A stretch of 64,000 nt of DNA from Erythrophleum ivorense. Its lineage: Eukaryota; Streptophyta; Magnoliopsida; Fabales; Fabaceae. The position numbers and the translations under genes are program-made. The notes below the pieces were generated by a model. The model was not told where the DNA came from. It saw nothing but the letters and a program-made list of their open reading frames with translations, and did no database searches. The stretch is taken from assembly GCA_026724425.1 (NCBI GenBank), contig JAIUCV010000003.1, forward strand, positions 60,131,088 through 60,195,087, given 5' to 3'. Of the stretch, positions 25,801 through 36,100 are shown piece by piece (positions within the stretch are counted from its first letter, which is position 1; the number at the start of each line of letters is the position of its first letter).

Positions 25801-27148
25801 TTTCAATTTCTTACTGTCATCTTAGTCAGAGCAATGGCTCCAAAAGATTATGAAATTGGTCAACATATAAGTGAATCATACTTTCAAGAATGAAGTTGTT
25901 TTGATGTTTTAATATTTAAGTGATTATTTATATTGAAAGTAGGACAAAAAATGCCACCTTCTGGTTATATGGTAACTAAAATACCACAAGTAAGTTAAAT
26001 GACATGCTTTGAACCATAGGATGGCAAACTGATTTTGGGACAAACCACAGGGAAAAAGGTCATAATTTACCTTGAGCATTTAAATCGATTAATTTCTTCA
26101 CAATAGATGTGATGAAGCGATCATCACAACTTCAAAATTAGTAATAACGGATTAGCAGCAACTATTTGTCAGAAACTAACAATTTACTGTGATGCAGCAC
26201 ATAGCAGCATTAAATGGGCATGAAGAGTGTGTAAAAGTCTTACTTAAGCATGCATGCAACATACATACCAGAGGTATACTATACCTATACCCTTTCTTAT
26301 ACATCTAATTCCCTTTGCATCTATCTTCAATATATTTAACATTCATGAAGTGCTTTATGCTCTTGTAAATTTTGGCAGACATAAATGGTAACACTGCACT
26401 ATGGGATGCCATAGCTTCAAAGCATTACTCTATATTCAGAATCCTCTACCAGCTTTCTGCACTTTCTGATCCGCACACAGCAGGTGATCTCCTATGTACA
26501 GCAGCAAAAAGAAATGATCTAACTGTGATGAATGAGCTTTTAAAGCAAGGCTTAAACATAGAGCCCAAAGATCACTATGGCTTAACAGCGATCCAAGTTG
26601 CCATGGAAGAAAATCATGTGGACATGGTTCAGTTGCTTCTCATGAATGGCTCAGATGTTGCTGATGCACGTATCCATGATTTTTCTACTACAACTATGAA
26701 TGAAATGCTGCAAAAGTGCGAAATAGGGCATCGAATTACAGTTCATGAGACCACACCCAGTAAGGTTGTATCAAGGGGACATGAAGGAGAGCACGATAGG
26801 CAAAGCTGTTTAAGAGTAAGCATATATAGAGGTCATCCTATATTGAGAAGAGAAAAAGGTTGCATTGAAGCTGGGAAGCTGATATGGTTGCCTAAGTCAC
26901 TAGAGGAGCTTAAGATCATAGCAGGTAAAGTTCCATATTTTCTCACAAGCTGTAGTAAAATTCTGGATATCTACTAAATTTTGAGGTCTCAGCATATAAT
27001 TTGATTAGGCTTGTGCATGTTGTCTTCTTCGATAGGTGAAAAATTTGGGTTTGATGCCAAAGATGCAATGGTGACCGATGAAGGAGGAGCAGAAATAGAC
27101 TCTATTGATTTGATCAGAGATAATGATAAAATTTATATTGTTGAATAG
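16894..27148 (+). CDS. AKT2: Shaker-type potassium channel, AKT2 subfamily
   Basis: Eleven exons: 16894-17129, 18726-18944, 21268-21426, 21556-21613, 22427-22744, 23954-24193, 24797-25114, 25191-25379, 26198-26273, 26379-26924, 27036-27148. All introns are GT-AG and in phase, giving 823 aa (Arabidopsis AKT2 is about 802). An in-frame TGA sits directly before the ATG. Order of domains: cytosolic N-terminus (1-79), S1-S4 with sensor LRLWRLRRV (191-199), pore with filter TVGYGD (281-286), linker and cyclic-nucleotide-binding domain (about 331-516), ankyrin repeats (about 540-700), and a C-terminal KHA domain ending KIYIVE. The N-terminal LILPPLG-type block and CNBD wording match AKT2, not AKT1 or KAT. 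Known AKT2 regulatory serines (S210, S329 in Arabidopsis) correspond to S213 and S333. The lysine of Arabidopsis position 197 is N200 here. The channel carries K+ at the plasma membrane of phloem and guard cells. Confidence 0.95.
17130..18725 (+). other. AKT2 intron 1
   Basis: A GT-AG intron of 1596 bp in phase 2. It contains family 1 MITE copy C (17668-17928) and AT-rich filler. Its acceptor, ATGTATGTGCAG, ends at 18725. Confidence 0.85.
17668..17928. mobile_element. AT-rich MITE, family 1, copy C (in AKT2 intron 1)
   Basis: It shows the family pattern: TTTTGTTAAAATTATATGAA on the left, TAGTTCAATTTTAATTTT and its inverted partner AAAATTGAACTAAA internally, and GTATAATTTACTC at the right end. 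At about 260 bp it is one of the shorter copies. Confidence 0.6.
19115..19447. mobile_element. AT-rich MITE, family 1, copy D
   Basis: Left arm TTTATTGAAATTATACACAC..., inner TTAGTTTAATTTTAATTTTT with inverted partner GGACTAAAGTGTAA, and right arm GTGTAATTTTAACAAAATTT ending ATATAATTTACTC. Same architecture as copy A. Confidence 0.6.
19545..19889. mobile_element. AT-rich MITE, family 1, copy E (diverged)
   Basis: It begins ATAAATTACACTG with TTTTGTTAAAATAAC close behind, and ends with TTAAGTAATTTACTC. It lies about 100 bp from copy D in the same intron. The centre is more diverged than in the other copies. Confidence 0.45.
20325..20575 (+). repeat. Local tandem duplication in AKT2 intron 2
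   Basis: Two direct copies with a spacing of about 139 bp. Both contain TTAATCTCAAAATATATTGA, then AAAGTATATA, then GTGAACATGATGAAC and TTTTAATTCCAAG. Copy 1 lies at about 20336-20433 and copy 2 at about 20477-20573. The copies differ by a few substitutions. Confidence 0.8.
20845..21190. mobile_element. Inverted-repeat MITE (family 2) in AKT2 intron 2
   Basis: The left end AAAATTATACTTTTGGTTCC and right end GGATCAAAAATATACTTTTT are imperfect inverted complements. Inner parts also mirror each other (TTATAATTTGATA against TAAATTAAAAATTATAA). There is no coding potential. This resembles a common type of plant AT-rich MITE, but I cannot assign a superfamily. Confidence 0.55.
22885..23220. repeat. 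Dispersed repeat shared with 39735-40125 (in AKT2 intron 5)
   Basis: The order of landmarks matches the second copy: TTAATCATGTTGGCTAGTTT, then TCTATTAATTAAAAAA, repeated GGATTTATATAAAAATTTT units, TTTTATAATTTTTACTAAAA, and then ATTAGACTAGGCTTAAGCA. The second copy lies outside any gene. The type is unknown. Confidence 0.5.
25548..26072. mobile_element. MITE with about 70-bp terminal inverted repeats (AKT2 intron 8)
   Basis: The left end carries TTGTGGCTTAGCTTAAAATC, then AGTTTGTTCCCCTATGGTTG. The reverse complement of the right end carries CTGTGGTTTGTCCCAAAATC, then AGTTTGCCATCCTATGGTTC. The similarity extends roughly 70 bp on each side of a non-coding core. The element accounts for most of the 818-bp intron 8. 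Confidence 0.65.
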
Positions 27149-29929
27149 CCATAATATCTTCTGGCCAAAAAGGGAAAAACAAAATAGCCATAATATTGTA
27201 TATAATGTAAGCTGTGAACTGTCTCATATTCGAGGAATGTTCACAGATTTTTCACTCTTCGCTTCCAAACATGAATCAGATGTACCTCCTTCTGAAAAAA
27301 GAAAAAGATAAAACTGTAAATAGTCTCATGTTTTGTTCTTTTGTTACCTTCCTCTTGTAGACAAAAGGAAAAGTCTTGTCCTAAACTTATATAAGACTAT
27401 TTGATACACAAAATTATTAGATATAAAAATATAAAGAGAATAAGAATATGAATAGAAATGACATTTGTACTCTTATTAAAAAAATAATTTAAATAATGAT
27501 AATAAAAATATATTAAACTTTGCATAAATTAAATAATTTCATTTGTTATGCTTTTTTTCCGATTTTTTTTCCTTTGGCCAACCAAACATTCCCTCATTCC
27601 TGTAGTATATAGAAGCAATAGAATTCACAAGCAATTTATTATTAATAATAATATTATTATTATTTATCTTTTAATATACGTGACATATTTATGTCTCTAA
27701 AAAATCTCATCAGGAAGATATTCCATCATCTGTTTCAAATGTAAAGACAATATAATATAATATCCTTAGTTATATGAAATTAAATGGTCTTTATCAAATC
27801 AAATGAGTTACGTAGCACTAACCACATGCCTCATTGCCAAAACAATAAACCATTCCTCGAATGATAGTAGTGGTTTGAGTCAACATAGGGAATAACTTAC
27901 ACTAATATTTACTATTTGGATACTATACCCTCAGCAAAGAATATATTAGAAAAATGATGGAAAGTTTGATAATACAGTACCAATGTCCATGAATATTTAG
28001 TGAATGGATTGTCTGCCACTTCCCTTGAAGCAACAAAAGTAGATCTAGATATTTTATTTGTTTTATTTTTTATTCTCAATTGTTTTTATTTTTATTTTTA
28101 TTTTTATTTTTTAATTTAAAATAAATAAAACGTAAAATAAAAATAATTTTTTAACTTTTATAAAATGTCTAAATAATAAAAGTTTGAACACTATCTTTAT
28201 TTTATATTTTTCTTCTTTTAAAATTTAAAATAAAAAATTTAAATCTAAACCGTCTAAATTTGCCTCTCAGAGCAGCATGCTGCAACCAATCATTCTCCAG
28301 TATTTGACATGCTTTCCTTGGGAAGTTGCATTTGCCCTTAAATTCAGCTAACAATGGGAAAAAAATCCATTTAAATGTTGTCCTTCTTATGATGGCGTAG
28401 TTTGATTTTGCTTTGGTACATTGTCTTTTCGTTAAAACTGAACCATTCAACTTAATAAGATGGAAACCAGCACAGGACAAGTTGACAATCTTAGTATGTG
28501 CAATGATTTAAAACATACGAAACTAGCGCAGAAAACTGAAGTCAATTATGTTAACTATGAACATCAGTCTGAACATAATGGTAGGAGAGGGATAAGATAG
28601 AGGTAAAGATTTTATGTTCAATATGATAAACAAACTAAAGATTTGGTAGAAGTAAACCCACATAAGACTCATGAAAATCATGAAAGTTAATCCTATCAAA
28701 CTTATATTTAGTATTATCATATTATGATATTAGCGTTAACCATAATTAATCCATCTCTCTGTTTGGATCAAAAACTAGTCATTCAACGTTAAGAGATTTA
28801 CAAAGAAATTCCTTTAGCCTGATCCAAAGAAAAGGTTGACAAAGTTAAGATTCAAATTTTTAATAATCCACCTAATTACACATCATATGCTTCTGTTACC
28901 AGGCCAAAGTTAGGATGAAGCATATGTTCCTTATATCAAGCATGTCAGTGAAAAAAGTCAAAAGACAAAGACAAGATTTAAGGTAGAAAATATAGGTTCA
29001 ATTTAATAACTATACCAAATAAAGTGTAACTTATAAGCTTCCAGCTAGCAGATTTGGCGATGAGGTCCGTAACATAAATAGAATTGTATCACAGAAGCCT
29101 TTAATGTGTGTGGGATTATGGTCCATACCAGAATGACCCATATCTGGAATTGTTGGGAACATGTCTGGGCAATATATATAATATTGCATGCAAATGAAGC
29201 TCCTCTAGTTTAATGCCCAGAATGGAATGTTGGGTACCAAAGGAGAAATCAGAATCTGTATTGTAATATGTAAAATAATCTCAGTACACAGAACCCTATC
29301 ATTCACTTTCTTTTTCAAAAGAACCAAAATAGACTATATACGTATAACTTTCTTTAGGACTAGAAAAAAGGTGAAGCGTGAGGGATGTTACTTAAAACAT
29401 GGGAAAGAAATAGAAAATGATGAAAGAAGCCAAACAAAGCACTCTCAGCGCAAAAGGGAACCAAATCAAAATGGAAGAATGAGAAGCAGAATCTCGGTCA
29501 AAGTATTCAAACTTTTACACCCAGGAAACACAATCTAACATATCGTATATAAAAGAGTTTCAAGATTGTTGATTTTTCTCTCTACCATTTATGCCGATCC
29601 CTCGAAGTAAAGAATAATGAAGAAGGTTAAAAAAAAAATGTCAGGGAGATCGGAAAAGATCTTATGTACTTGTCATGCTGCATATTTTGAGCTGCAGTAT
29701 ATGATTATCTCCCTAAGACTTCCTTTGTTTTTTCTTTTTCTTTCTGTTTTCTCTTTCTTTCTCTTTATTCCCAGCCCGTTTCACAATAAAAACAGCAGAT
29801 TCCCAATCATCCCCTCCACTCTATAGGAAACAACCATGATTGCACCCAACAGGACCTTTCACCATAGAAACCTGAGCTCCCAAGCTACCCACTTTTTTTG
29901 ATTGCTTCAGCTCTCTTTCTTAATCTCAA
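27149..29929. other. AKT2 3' UTR and spacer to the BPS1-like gene
   Basis: The 3' UTR probably covers the first 200 bp or so. Next comes AT-rich sequence, with a possible degraded MITE at about 27390-27540 whose inner word GATACACAAAATT reappears inverted near 31750. The segment at 28250-28480 is less AT-rich and open on the - strand, but has no recognisable product. The last kilobase is likely the promoter region of the next gene. Confidence 0.4.
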
Positions 29930-29930
29930 A

Positions 29931-29939
29931 ATTATATAT
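29931..29939 (+). promoter_or_regulatory. Probable TATA box of the BPS1-like gene
   Basis: An ATTATATATA stretch lies about 60 bp upstream of the ATG at 29996, followed by C-rich pyrimidine leader sequence. This suggests a short 5' UTR of roughly 30-35 nt. Confidence 0.5.
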
Positions 29940-29995
29940 ACCCTTCAATCTCCATCACTTTTCCCTCAACCACACCCTTTTTCCTATCTTCCACG

Positions 29996-31090
29996 ATGGG
30001 TTCTTCATGCAACAACTCTTCTGTTAATGGCTTCTACAACTTTCTTACCCAAGGACTCAATGAGCTTCACCAATCCCTCCTCTCAAATAATTTCATGTCA
30101 ATCCAATTTCTTTCAGGGGTCCTGTCATCTCTCCAATCCTTCCATTCCCAATTAACCATTTTGGTCCAAAAGCTCCGCTTGCCTGTTGGAGGAAAATGGT
30201 TGGATGAATACATGGACGAAAGCTCAAGGCTTTGGGATGCCTGTCATGTACTCAAATCTGCCATTTCGGGAATGGAAAACTTTCATTCAGCTGGCTCTAA
30301 CGTAGCTTCCTCACTCGATGGCCACCATCATTTGACCCCAGAGATTGCACGGCAGGTTGGTATATACATGTATATATATACATCTCAACACAAAGCCTTA
30401 AACCTAATAAATCATATTCTGATTTTATTTTTCAGTCCACTCTTATTTACTCACCGAAGCTTTTCATCGTGTTATTTCCACAAACAGGTTATCCGCGAAA
30501 TAAACATTTGTCAAAGGGAAATTATGGGGTTGGAAGAGGAAAACAAAAGCTTAACAGAAACAAGAATCCAGCCATTCTCCCTATGTCTCAACCAGAACAT
30601 CTCTATGGAATCGAAGCTAAATGGGTTCAATGGCTTCCGAGGAGTTCTGTACGCAATGAGAAGCGTTAGCTCATTGCTTCTGATGATTCTGCTCTGTGGG
30701 CTGGCTTATTGTTGGTCATCCTCTTGCTTTCACCAACGAAATTACGAAAAGCAAATGGTTTTCTCATCTGGGTTCGTGGTTTCAATAGCAAATTTGCAGC
30801 AGAAAGTGGCAGAGGAGATAGATCAGATTGATGGGCAGCCGGGGATTTTGCTTTTCGAGTTTCAGCAAGCGAAGATTGCGATGGAGGAATTGAAAGTGGG
30901 GTTGGAGAGAATAATGGCTTTTGAAGAAGAAGAGGAAGCGAAGATTCGAGAAAAAGTAGAAAACTTGAAGAGTTGCTTTGGGTTGTTGAGATTTGGGGTA
31001 GAGACCATAGCAGGGCAGCTTGATGATTTCTTCGATGAGATAGTGGAAGGAAGGAAGAAGCTTTTGGACATGTGTAGTAGTCAGAGGTAG
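29996..31090 (+). CDS. BPS1-like (BYPASS1-related) protein
   Basis: Two exons, 29996-30355 and 30488-31090, encode 320 aa. The intron (132 bp) starts GTTGGT and ends CAAACAG, and has no in-frame stop. Family-typical features are an N-terminal helical region ending LRLPVGGKWLDEYMDES (61-76), then LWDACHVLKSAISGMEN, a hydrophobic segment at about 179-196 (SVSSLLLMILLCGLAYCW) that may span or dip into a membrane, and an acidic C-terminal helical part with an EEEEE run (266-270). BYPASS1 in Arabidopsis represses production of a root-derived mobile signal, but the role of this more distant relative is not known to me. From memory, the Arabidopsis relative At1g22030 is annotated BPS1-like. No catalytic motif is visible. 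Confidence 0.75.
   Translation: MGSSCNNSSVNGFYNFLTQGLNELHQSLLSNNFMSIQFLSGVLSSLQSFHSQLTILVQKLRLPVGGKWLDEYMDESSRLWDACHVLKSAISGMENFHSAGSNVASSLDGHHHLTPEIARQVGIYMYIYTSQHKALNLINHILILFFSPLLFTHRSFSSCYFHKQVIREINICQREIMGLEEENKSLTETRIQPFSLCLNQNISMESKLNGFNGFRGVLYAMRSVSSLLLMILLCGLAYCWSSSCFHQRNYEKQMVFSSGFVVSIANLQQKVAEEIDQIDGQPGILLFEFQQAKIAMEELKVGLERIMAFEEEEEAKIREKVENLKSCFGLLRFGVETIAGQLDDFFDEIVEGRKKLLDMCSSQR
30356..30487 (+). other. In-frame, stop-free intron of the BPS1-like gene
   Basis: It is 132 bp long (44 codons) with GT-AG ends and no stop in the reading frame of the gene. Retention would insert 44 largely hydrophobic residues after residue 120. The join without it (ARQ then VIREIN) restores a continuous helical sequence, so I take splicing as the default. 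Confidence 0.75.
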
Positions 31091-34000
31091 ATCTTACAAA
31101 TTTGAATCTGCCCAGTGTGAGAAAAAGTACTGGAGAACAATATGAAATAAAAATTTTGGAAAAAAAAAATTATGTTGAAATTAGAAGCAATGTCACATAT
31201 CCGTTTTTTCTGATGCAATTATAGTTTTTTCTGCTTTTCTTTTCTATTAATTTTCCTTCTTGAAAATGAATTCATTTGCAAGCTACGCAATGGTGAAGCC
31301 TCGAAGAAGCTTTTATGTGAAAACTGAACAAATTGTTAGGAAGATTTACGCAAAAAAAAATAATTAATTAATTAAGTTGAGAAAAAAATGTATTTTTGAT
31401 TATTTAAGAATAAATATCTCATTTATTTAATTACATAGGATTGAATTTTTAAAATTTTTTTACTTAATATTTATTAATTTTTAAAGCAAATATATTTATT
31501 TTATTTTTGTCCAACTTTTTACTTACCGATCGTGAGCTTTTCAAACAACAGCACTCAACCCCACTTGCTGTGACAAAAAGGTAATAACTAGTTATATTAA
31601 TTTGTTTTTATAATTGTGTATGTCTATTAATATTATATTTTTGTAATTATTATTTAATAGTATTTATATTTTTTATTTTTTAAATAAGAATATAAAATTC
31701 ATTTTAAATATTCACATCTTTTTTATTTTTGTTTTCATTTTTAACAATTTTGTGTACTAAATAACCTAAAAAATCTGACAAACTAAAATTTTTCTTTTTA
31801 AGTTATGTGGTTACTTAAAAATGAATAAACTGATCAATTCCAAGAGATTTTTTATTTTTTTAAAGCTATGGTCAAGATGAGTGATTTTTTATCTCCCAAA
31901 CAATTTTAAAGGCACAATTCTCCATATCAATATAATGCATTTAAGAATTTTAATCACAAAATATTTAGGTAAACTTCATTAATTAAAAAATAGATAAATA
32001 TAATTATAAAAATATATTACAAAATGTCTTACTAAAAAACTGAAGAATTTGATTCTAGCTTTGAAGAAAAGCAAAATCACAATGCATAGATAAGAAACAA
32101 GAATACTGAGCAGCTTCAAGAGAAAGAAACATCTTTCTGTATTAGAGAAATATATCCCAAGGGAAGTATTCTAGAGAGATGAGGAAAATATAAAAATAAA
32201 ATAAAAGAAGATACTTCAAGATAGTATATGATAATGATTTTGTTTATCCTACTAGATGATGCTATATCTCAGTTTGTTTATTTTAAGTTATATTTCACAA
32301 GCCAATGAGAATCTTAAGCAATTGGATATCCTGAAATCAATACTATTCTATTCTCTTCTGTGAGAGAATTTTCACTCATCAATATCCCAATTTTGTATTG
32401 TAATATGTGTGTCCAGATAGTAAGTATATTTTCATTGGTTTGATTTTTAATTTTATTATTTTCTTTAAGTCATATCATATTGACCCAAGTGGCCTATCTT
32501 TGATTAAATAAGAGAAAAATAATTTGGGATATATTTAAACTAATTCTAACATTATCAGATCAAAAAAAACAAATTTTTTTAAAGAGAGATATCTAGAATA
32601 AAACTTCTATTAATTTATCTAAGCTAATAAGTGATGTGAAGCATTCTGGAGCAGGCTAATTGGCAGAAACTTAAAAAGATGCCAAAACAGGCATTTTACT
32701 TCAAATTGTCAAACCTTTAAATTTGACAAAAAGCTTTGAACTTTATTACATATCTAGGTAAAGTTCTTTTAAAACTTAATATTGTCTTAACTCAAGTTTA
32801 CTCAGATGAGGTCGTTTTCAAATCCAAAATTTTTTGTTTTCATGCATTTTAGAGTTGTTTTAGCATTTTTCTCAATTTTTCATATTTTATTTATTTTTCA
32901 AAAATTAATTAGGGCAACATATAAATGCTTTCTTGTTCAAATTTGCAGTCATTTTTTATGAATTAAAATTTTCAACTTTGATCTCTCAAGTTTTCTCTTT
33001 GATTATCCCCAATTTCTGTGTATTTGCATTGCATCAATAAGAATTGATTTGATTGTCTGCATCAAACTTCTTTGATAAAAATATTTTGAGTTTAATTCTT
33101 ACCAATGATAGTTTATTTAATAAACATTCATTAATTAAGATGCTTCATACCTTGAAATTAAAACAATCTATATAACAATCACTTAGGACTAACCCAAATA
33201 ATAAGGATAAGGTGAAGGTACAGGTAGTGTCAAGGATTCGATCCTTCTAATGTAATACAAAAAAACAATCTATATAACTATTTGAAAAAAAAAATCATAT
33301 TCTTAATTCAATGTATTTGAATACTCAAGATAATAAGAGAAAGAGCATGATGCTCATATTATAAAAGATATAACATCAAAGTATGGTTGATTCAATGGAA
33401 ATCAATTTTAACTATGACAACAAAATTTCAGACCAGCAAGAGCTATATCATTCTTTGTATATATGACTTATATAAAGCAACAGAGTTTTAGTTCTTGCAT
33501 GTTCAAGGCTTGAATCATTACTTGCCAAAACGGAATTACACAGATATAGATACAATATTACAATAACAGGTTGGCCAAATGGGTACAAAGTAAATTAAAT
33601 AATTTTTTTTGAATTTCTTTAAAATTATATAAATTTTATATATTTTCAAAATATATATAAATTTCTCTAAAAATAAAATGTTACTCGATATTTTAATTTA
33701 ATTTTAAATTTTTTATCAAAATATTCTGTATTAAACCTCAATGGAGACTAATTTAGTTTTAAAAATGTAAATTTAGATTAGTATAAAATAATTTTTTATT
33801 TTAAAATAATTTTGAATATATTCTAAAAATAAAATAAAGTATTATATAATTTACTCATAATTATTTTGATGCTAATTTCGCTTCAAACGAGGGCCTTGTG
33901 AGTTGAAAACTACAAAAGAGAAGCCAAACGTGTACGGCAAAGAGAAATGAGTAAGGAAGCTGAAAGGTATGATTGGAAATTGGAAGAAGAAAAGTGAGAA

Positions 34001-36100
34001 AGCAGAATAATGATTAAAAGAAAATTTTTTTATTGCAATATTTAAAGGTAATAAATTAAAATTTTAAAAATAATTAATTATAATATATTGTTACAAATCT
34101 ATCTTATATTAAAATGTTTAATTACAATATTTTGATTTATTAATATATTTAAAAATAATAAATACTGTTTTGTTTCTCCTTTAAAATTTCCTAATTTAGG
34201 TGAGTTGGAGTCATATAGGGCACTAGACTTTGGTGGTTTTTCATTTATTTAAGAATTCTCCATTATTCTCTCTAATTACAAATGTCTAAACTAAAAAAAT
34301 TCAATTAAAAAATTTCCTAAATCATTCGCCTAAATATACCCTTATGATTTATCTATATGCTAACAGTAACACTTACCTGTGAATCAAGGATAGAATTTAA
34401 GTAAAGTTTTTTAGATATTTATTGTTAAAATTTTTAATTAAATAAATATTTTTTACAAGTCAATATCATATTTAAAAAAACTGACAATATTTAAAAAAAA
34501 TTGAAAGCCTTTGGGTAATCCTTATCAATGTTTCAAAAATTAGAACAATCATTGAATTGAGATAAAAATAATTCATGATTTAATAATTTGATTATAGTTA
34601 AATTGATGTTGAATTGTTTGTTTAAAAAATATAAATGTATATAATATTTTACAATTAAATATATATATTGTAAAATAATATTTAAAACAATTATAAATAT
34701 TTAAGAATATAAATATTAGATAAAGTATCTATATATAATAATAAATTTATATGAAATTAGTTTGATAGAGTCTAATAAATATCATGAATATGCAGAATGT
34801 TAAAACTTTGATTTAAATAAAAGAATAAAAAATAATACTAATTTTTGACTTATTTAGCACCAAAATTGTTTATTTTTATTGATTTTCATGGGTTTTGACT
34901 AGTTTAACTATTTTTTTTTCAACTAACTATCAATATCAACTCAATGGAAACTAATTCATCAATTTTTTTTTTTATTTAATCGATCAATGCAATCTGATTT
35001 TCTCAGCCACAGTGGTTATAGTGGTTGAGATCTTATAAACAACATCAGCAGATTTTCCGTTGTTAAAGTAAAAACTAAAAAGCGGTTTCCACATGGGAAA
35101 ATAAGAAAGTAAAAATGATAATGATTAAAACTTAGAAAAAGAGCATTATGCATCATTTGCTGCCTGCCTACTAGGCAATGCGAGAAACGGGGGAAACAAT
35201 TATACGTTGAAATGAATGAAATGCCAAACTTCACTTTTTCACCTTGTTTCTTTCACCTCCTTTTTGCTTCTCTAATTGCCTATTTGACATATGATTCTCT
35301 CTAGACAAGCTATGACTAAGTGCTAATTAGACTTAATTGCAAGTCAAGTTTTAAATATAGATTAAATTTAGATATAATTTTTTATATTTTTGTTATTATA
35401 ATTAAAATATAACAAATATATTTTTTTTAATTAAAACATGACAAACAGATAGTTTAACTAAAAAATTATATATTTGTCTATAAAAATTATACACTTGTTG
35501 TAGAATTTCTCTCTAATAGAATTAAACTAGATATTTAAAGCTTAATATTAGTAAGACACAACTAAAATATAAGATTAAATTTAAGTTATAGCTAAAATTA
35601 TGAATCAAGTTAAGCTTTTAAAATGACCGTTCTAATAATTGTTTAACTTTCCAAAAAATTTTCAACTAACTTTCCAAAGTAGTTAATTATAAGTTAGATT
35701 CTTATTACCAATCTATTAGATTGGCTTCCAATTAACAAATATTATATTCTAATTTGCTAATACTCGAAGTTCCCTTACAAGTTACTTGGTTAATACAATT
35801 GTAATAAATCTCTATTGAAATCAAATATGGTTGCTAACTAGCTAGAAAAGTTTTCAAGTACTCTATTGTATAAAGTCTAACACTCTTGTTTTCATTTTAA
35901 AATGCCCATATAGTCACTTAAGACAATCCCTTTCATAACTAGATTAAATCTCTTAAATTATGTAACTTGGAGCTAGTTATTCTTTAGATGAAGTTTACTT
36001 CTTTAAATCCCTTTTTTTATCTTGTAGTTGTTACAATTTTCAATTTATTTAAGTAATAATAACTCTTATGAATGCTTCAACATACTACTCTATTACCATC
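31091..36100. other. AT-rich gene-free region
   Basis: No gene is supported. A possible diverged MITE lies near 31600-31770 and a family 1 MITE at 33588-33856. A GGATTCGATCC word near 33235 looks like a Pol III B box, but no matching A box at the right distance convinces me. Confidence 0.5.
33588..33856. mobile_element. AT-rich MITE, family 1, copy F
   Basis: It begins AAGTAAATTAAATAATTT, has TTTAATTTAATTTTAAATTT internally, and ends TATATAATTTACTC. The size and inverted ends match copies A to D. Confidence 0.55.

Noticed and set aside
28202..28480. 92-codon - strand frame with moderately protein-like composition
   Set aside because: No family resemblance, no splice or promoter context, and the last part reads into AT-rich low-complexity sequence.
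33180..33260. B-box-like GGATTCGATCC as a second SINE
   Set aside because: No acceptable A box at the right distance upstream and no clear tail.
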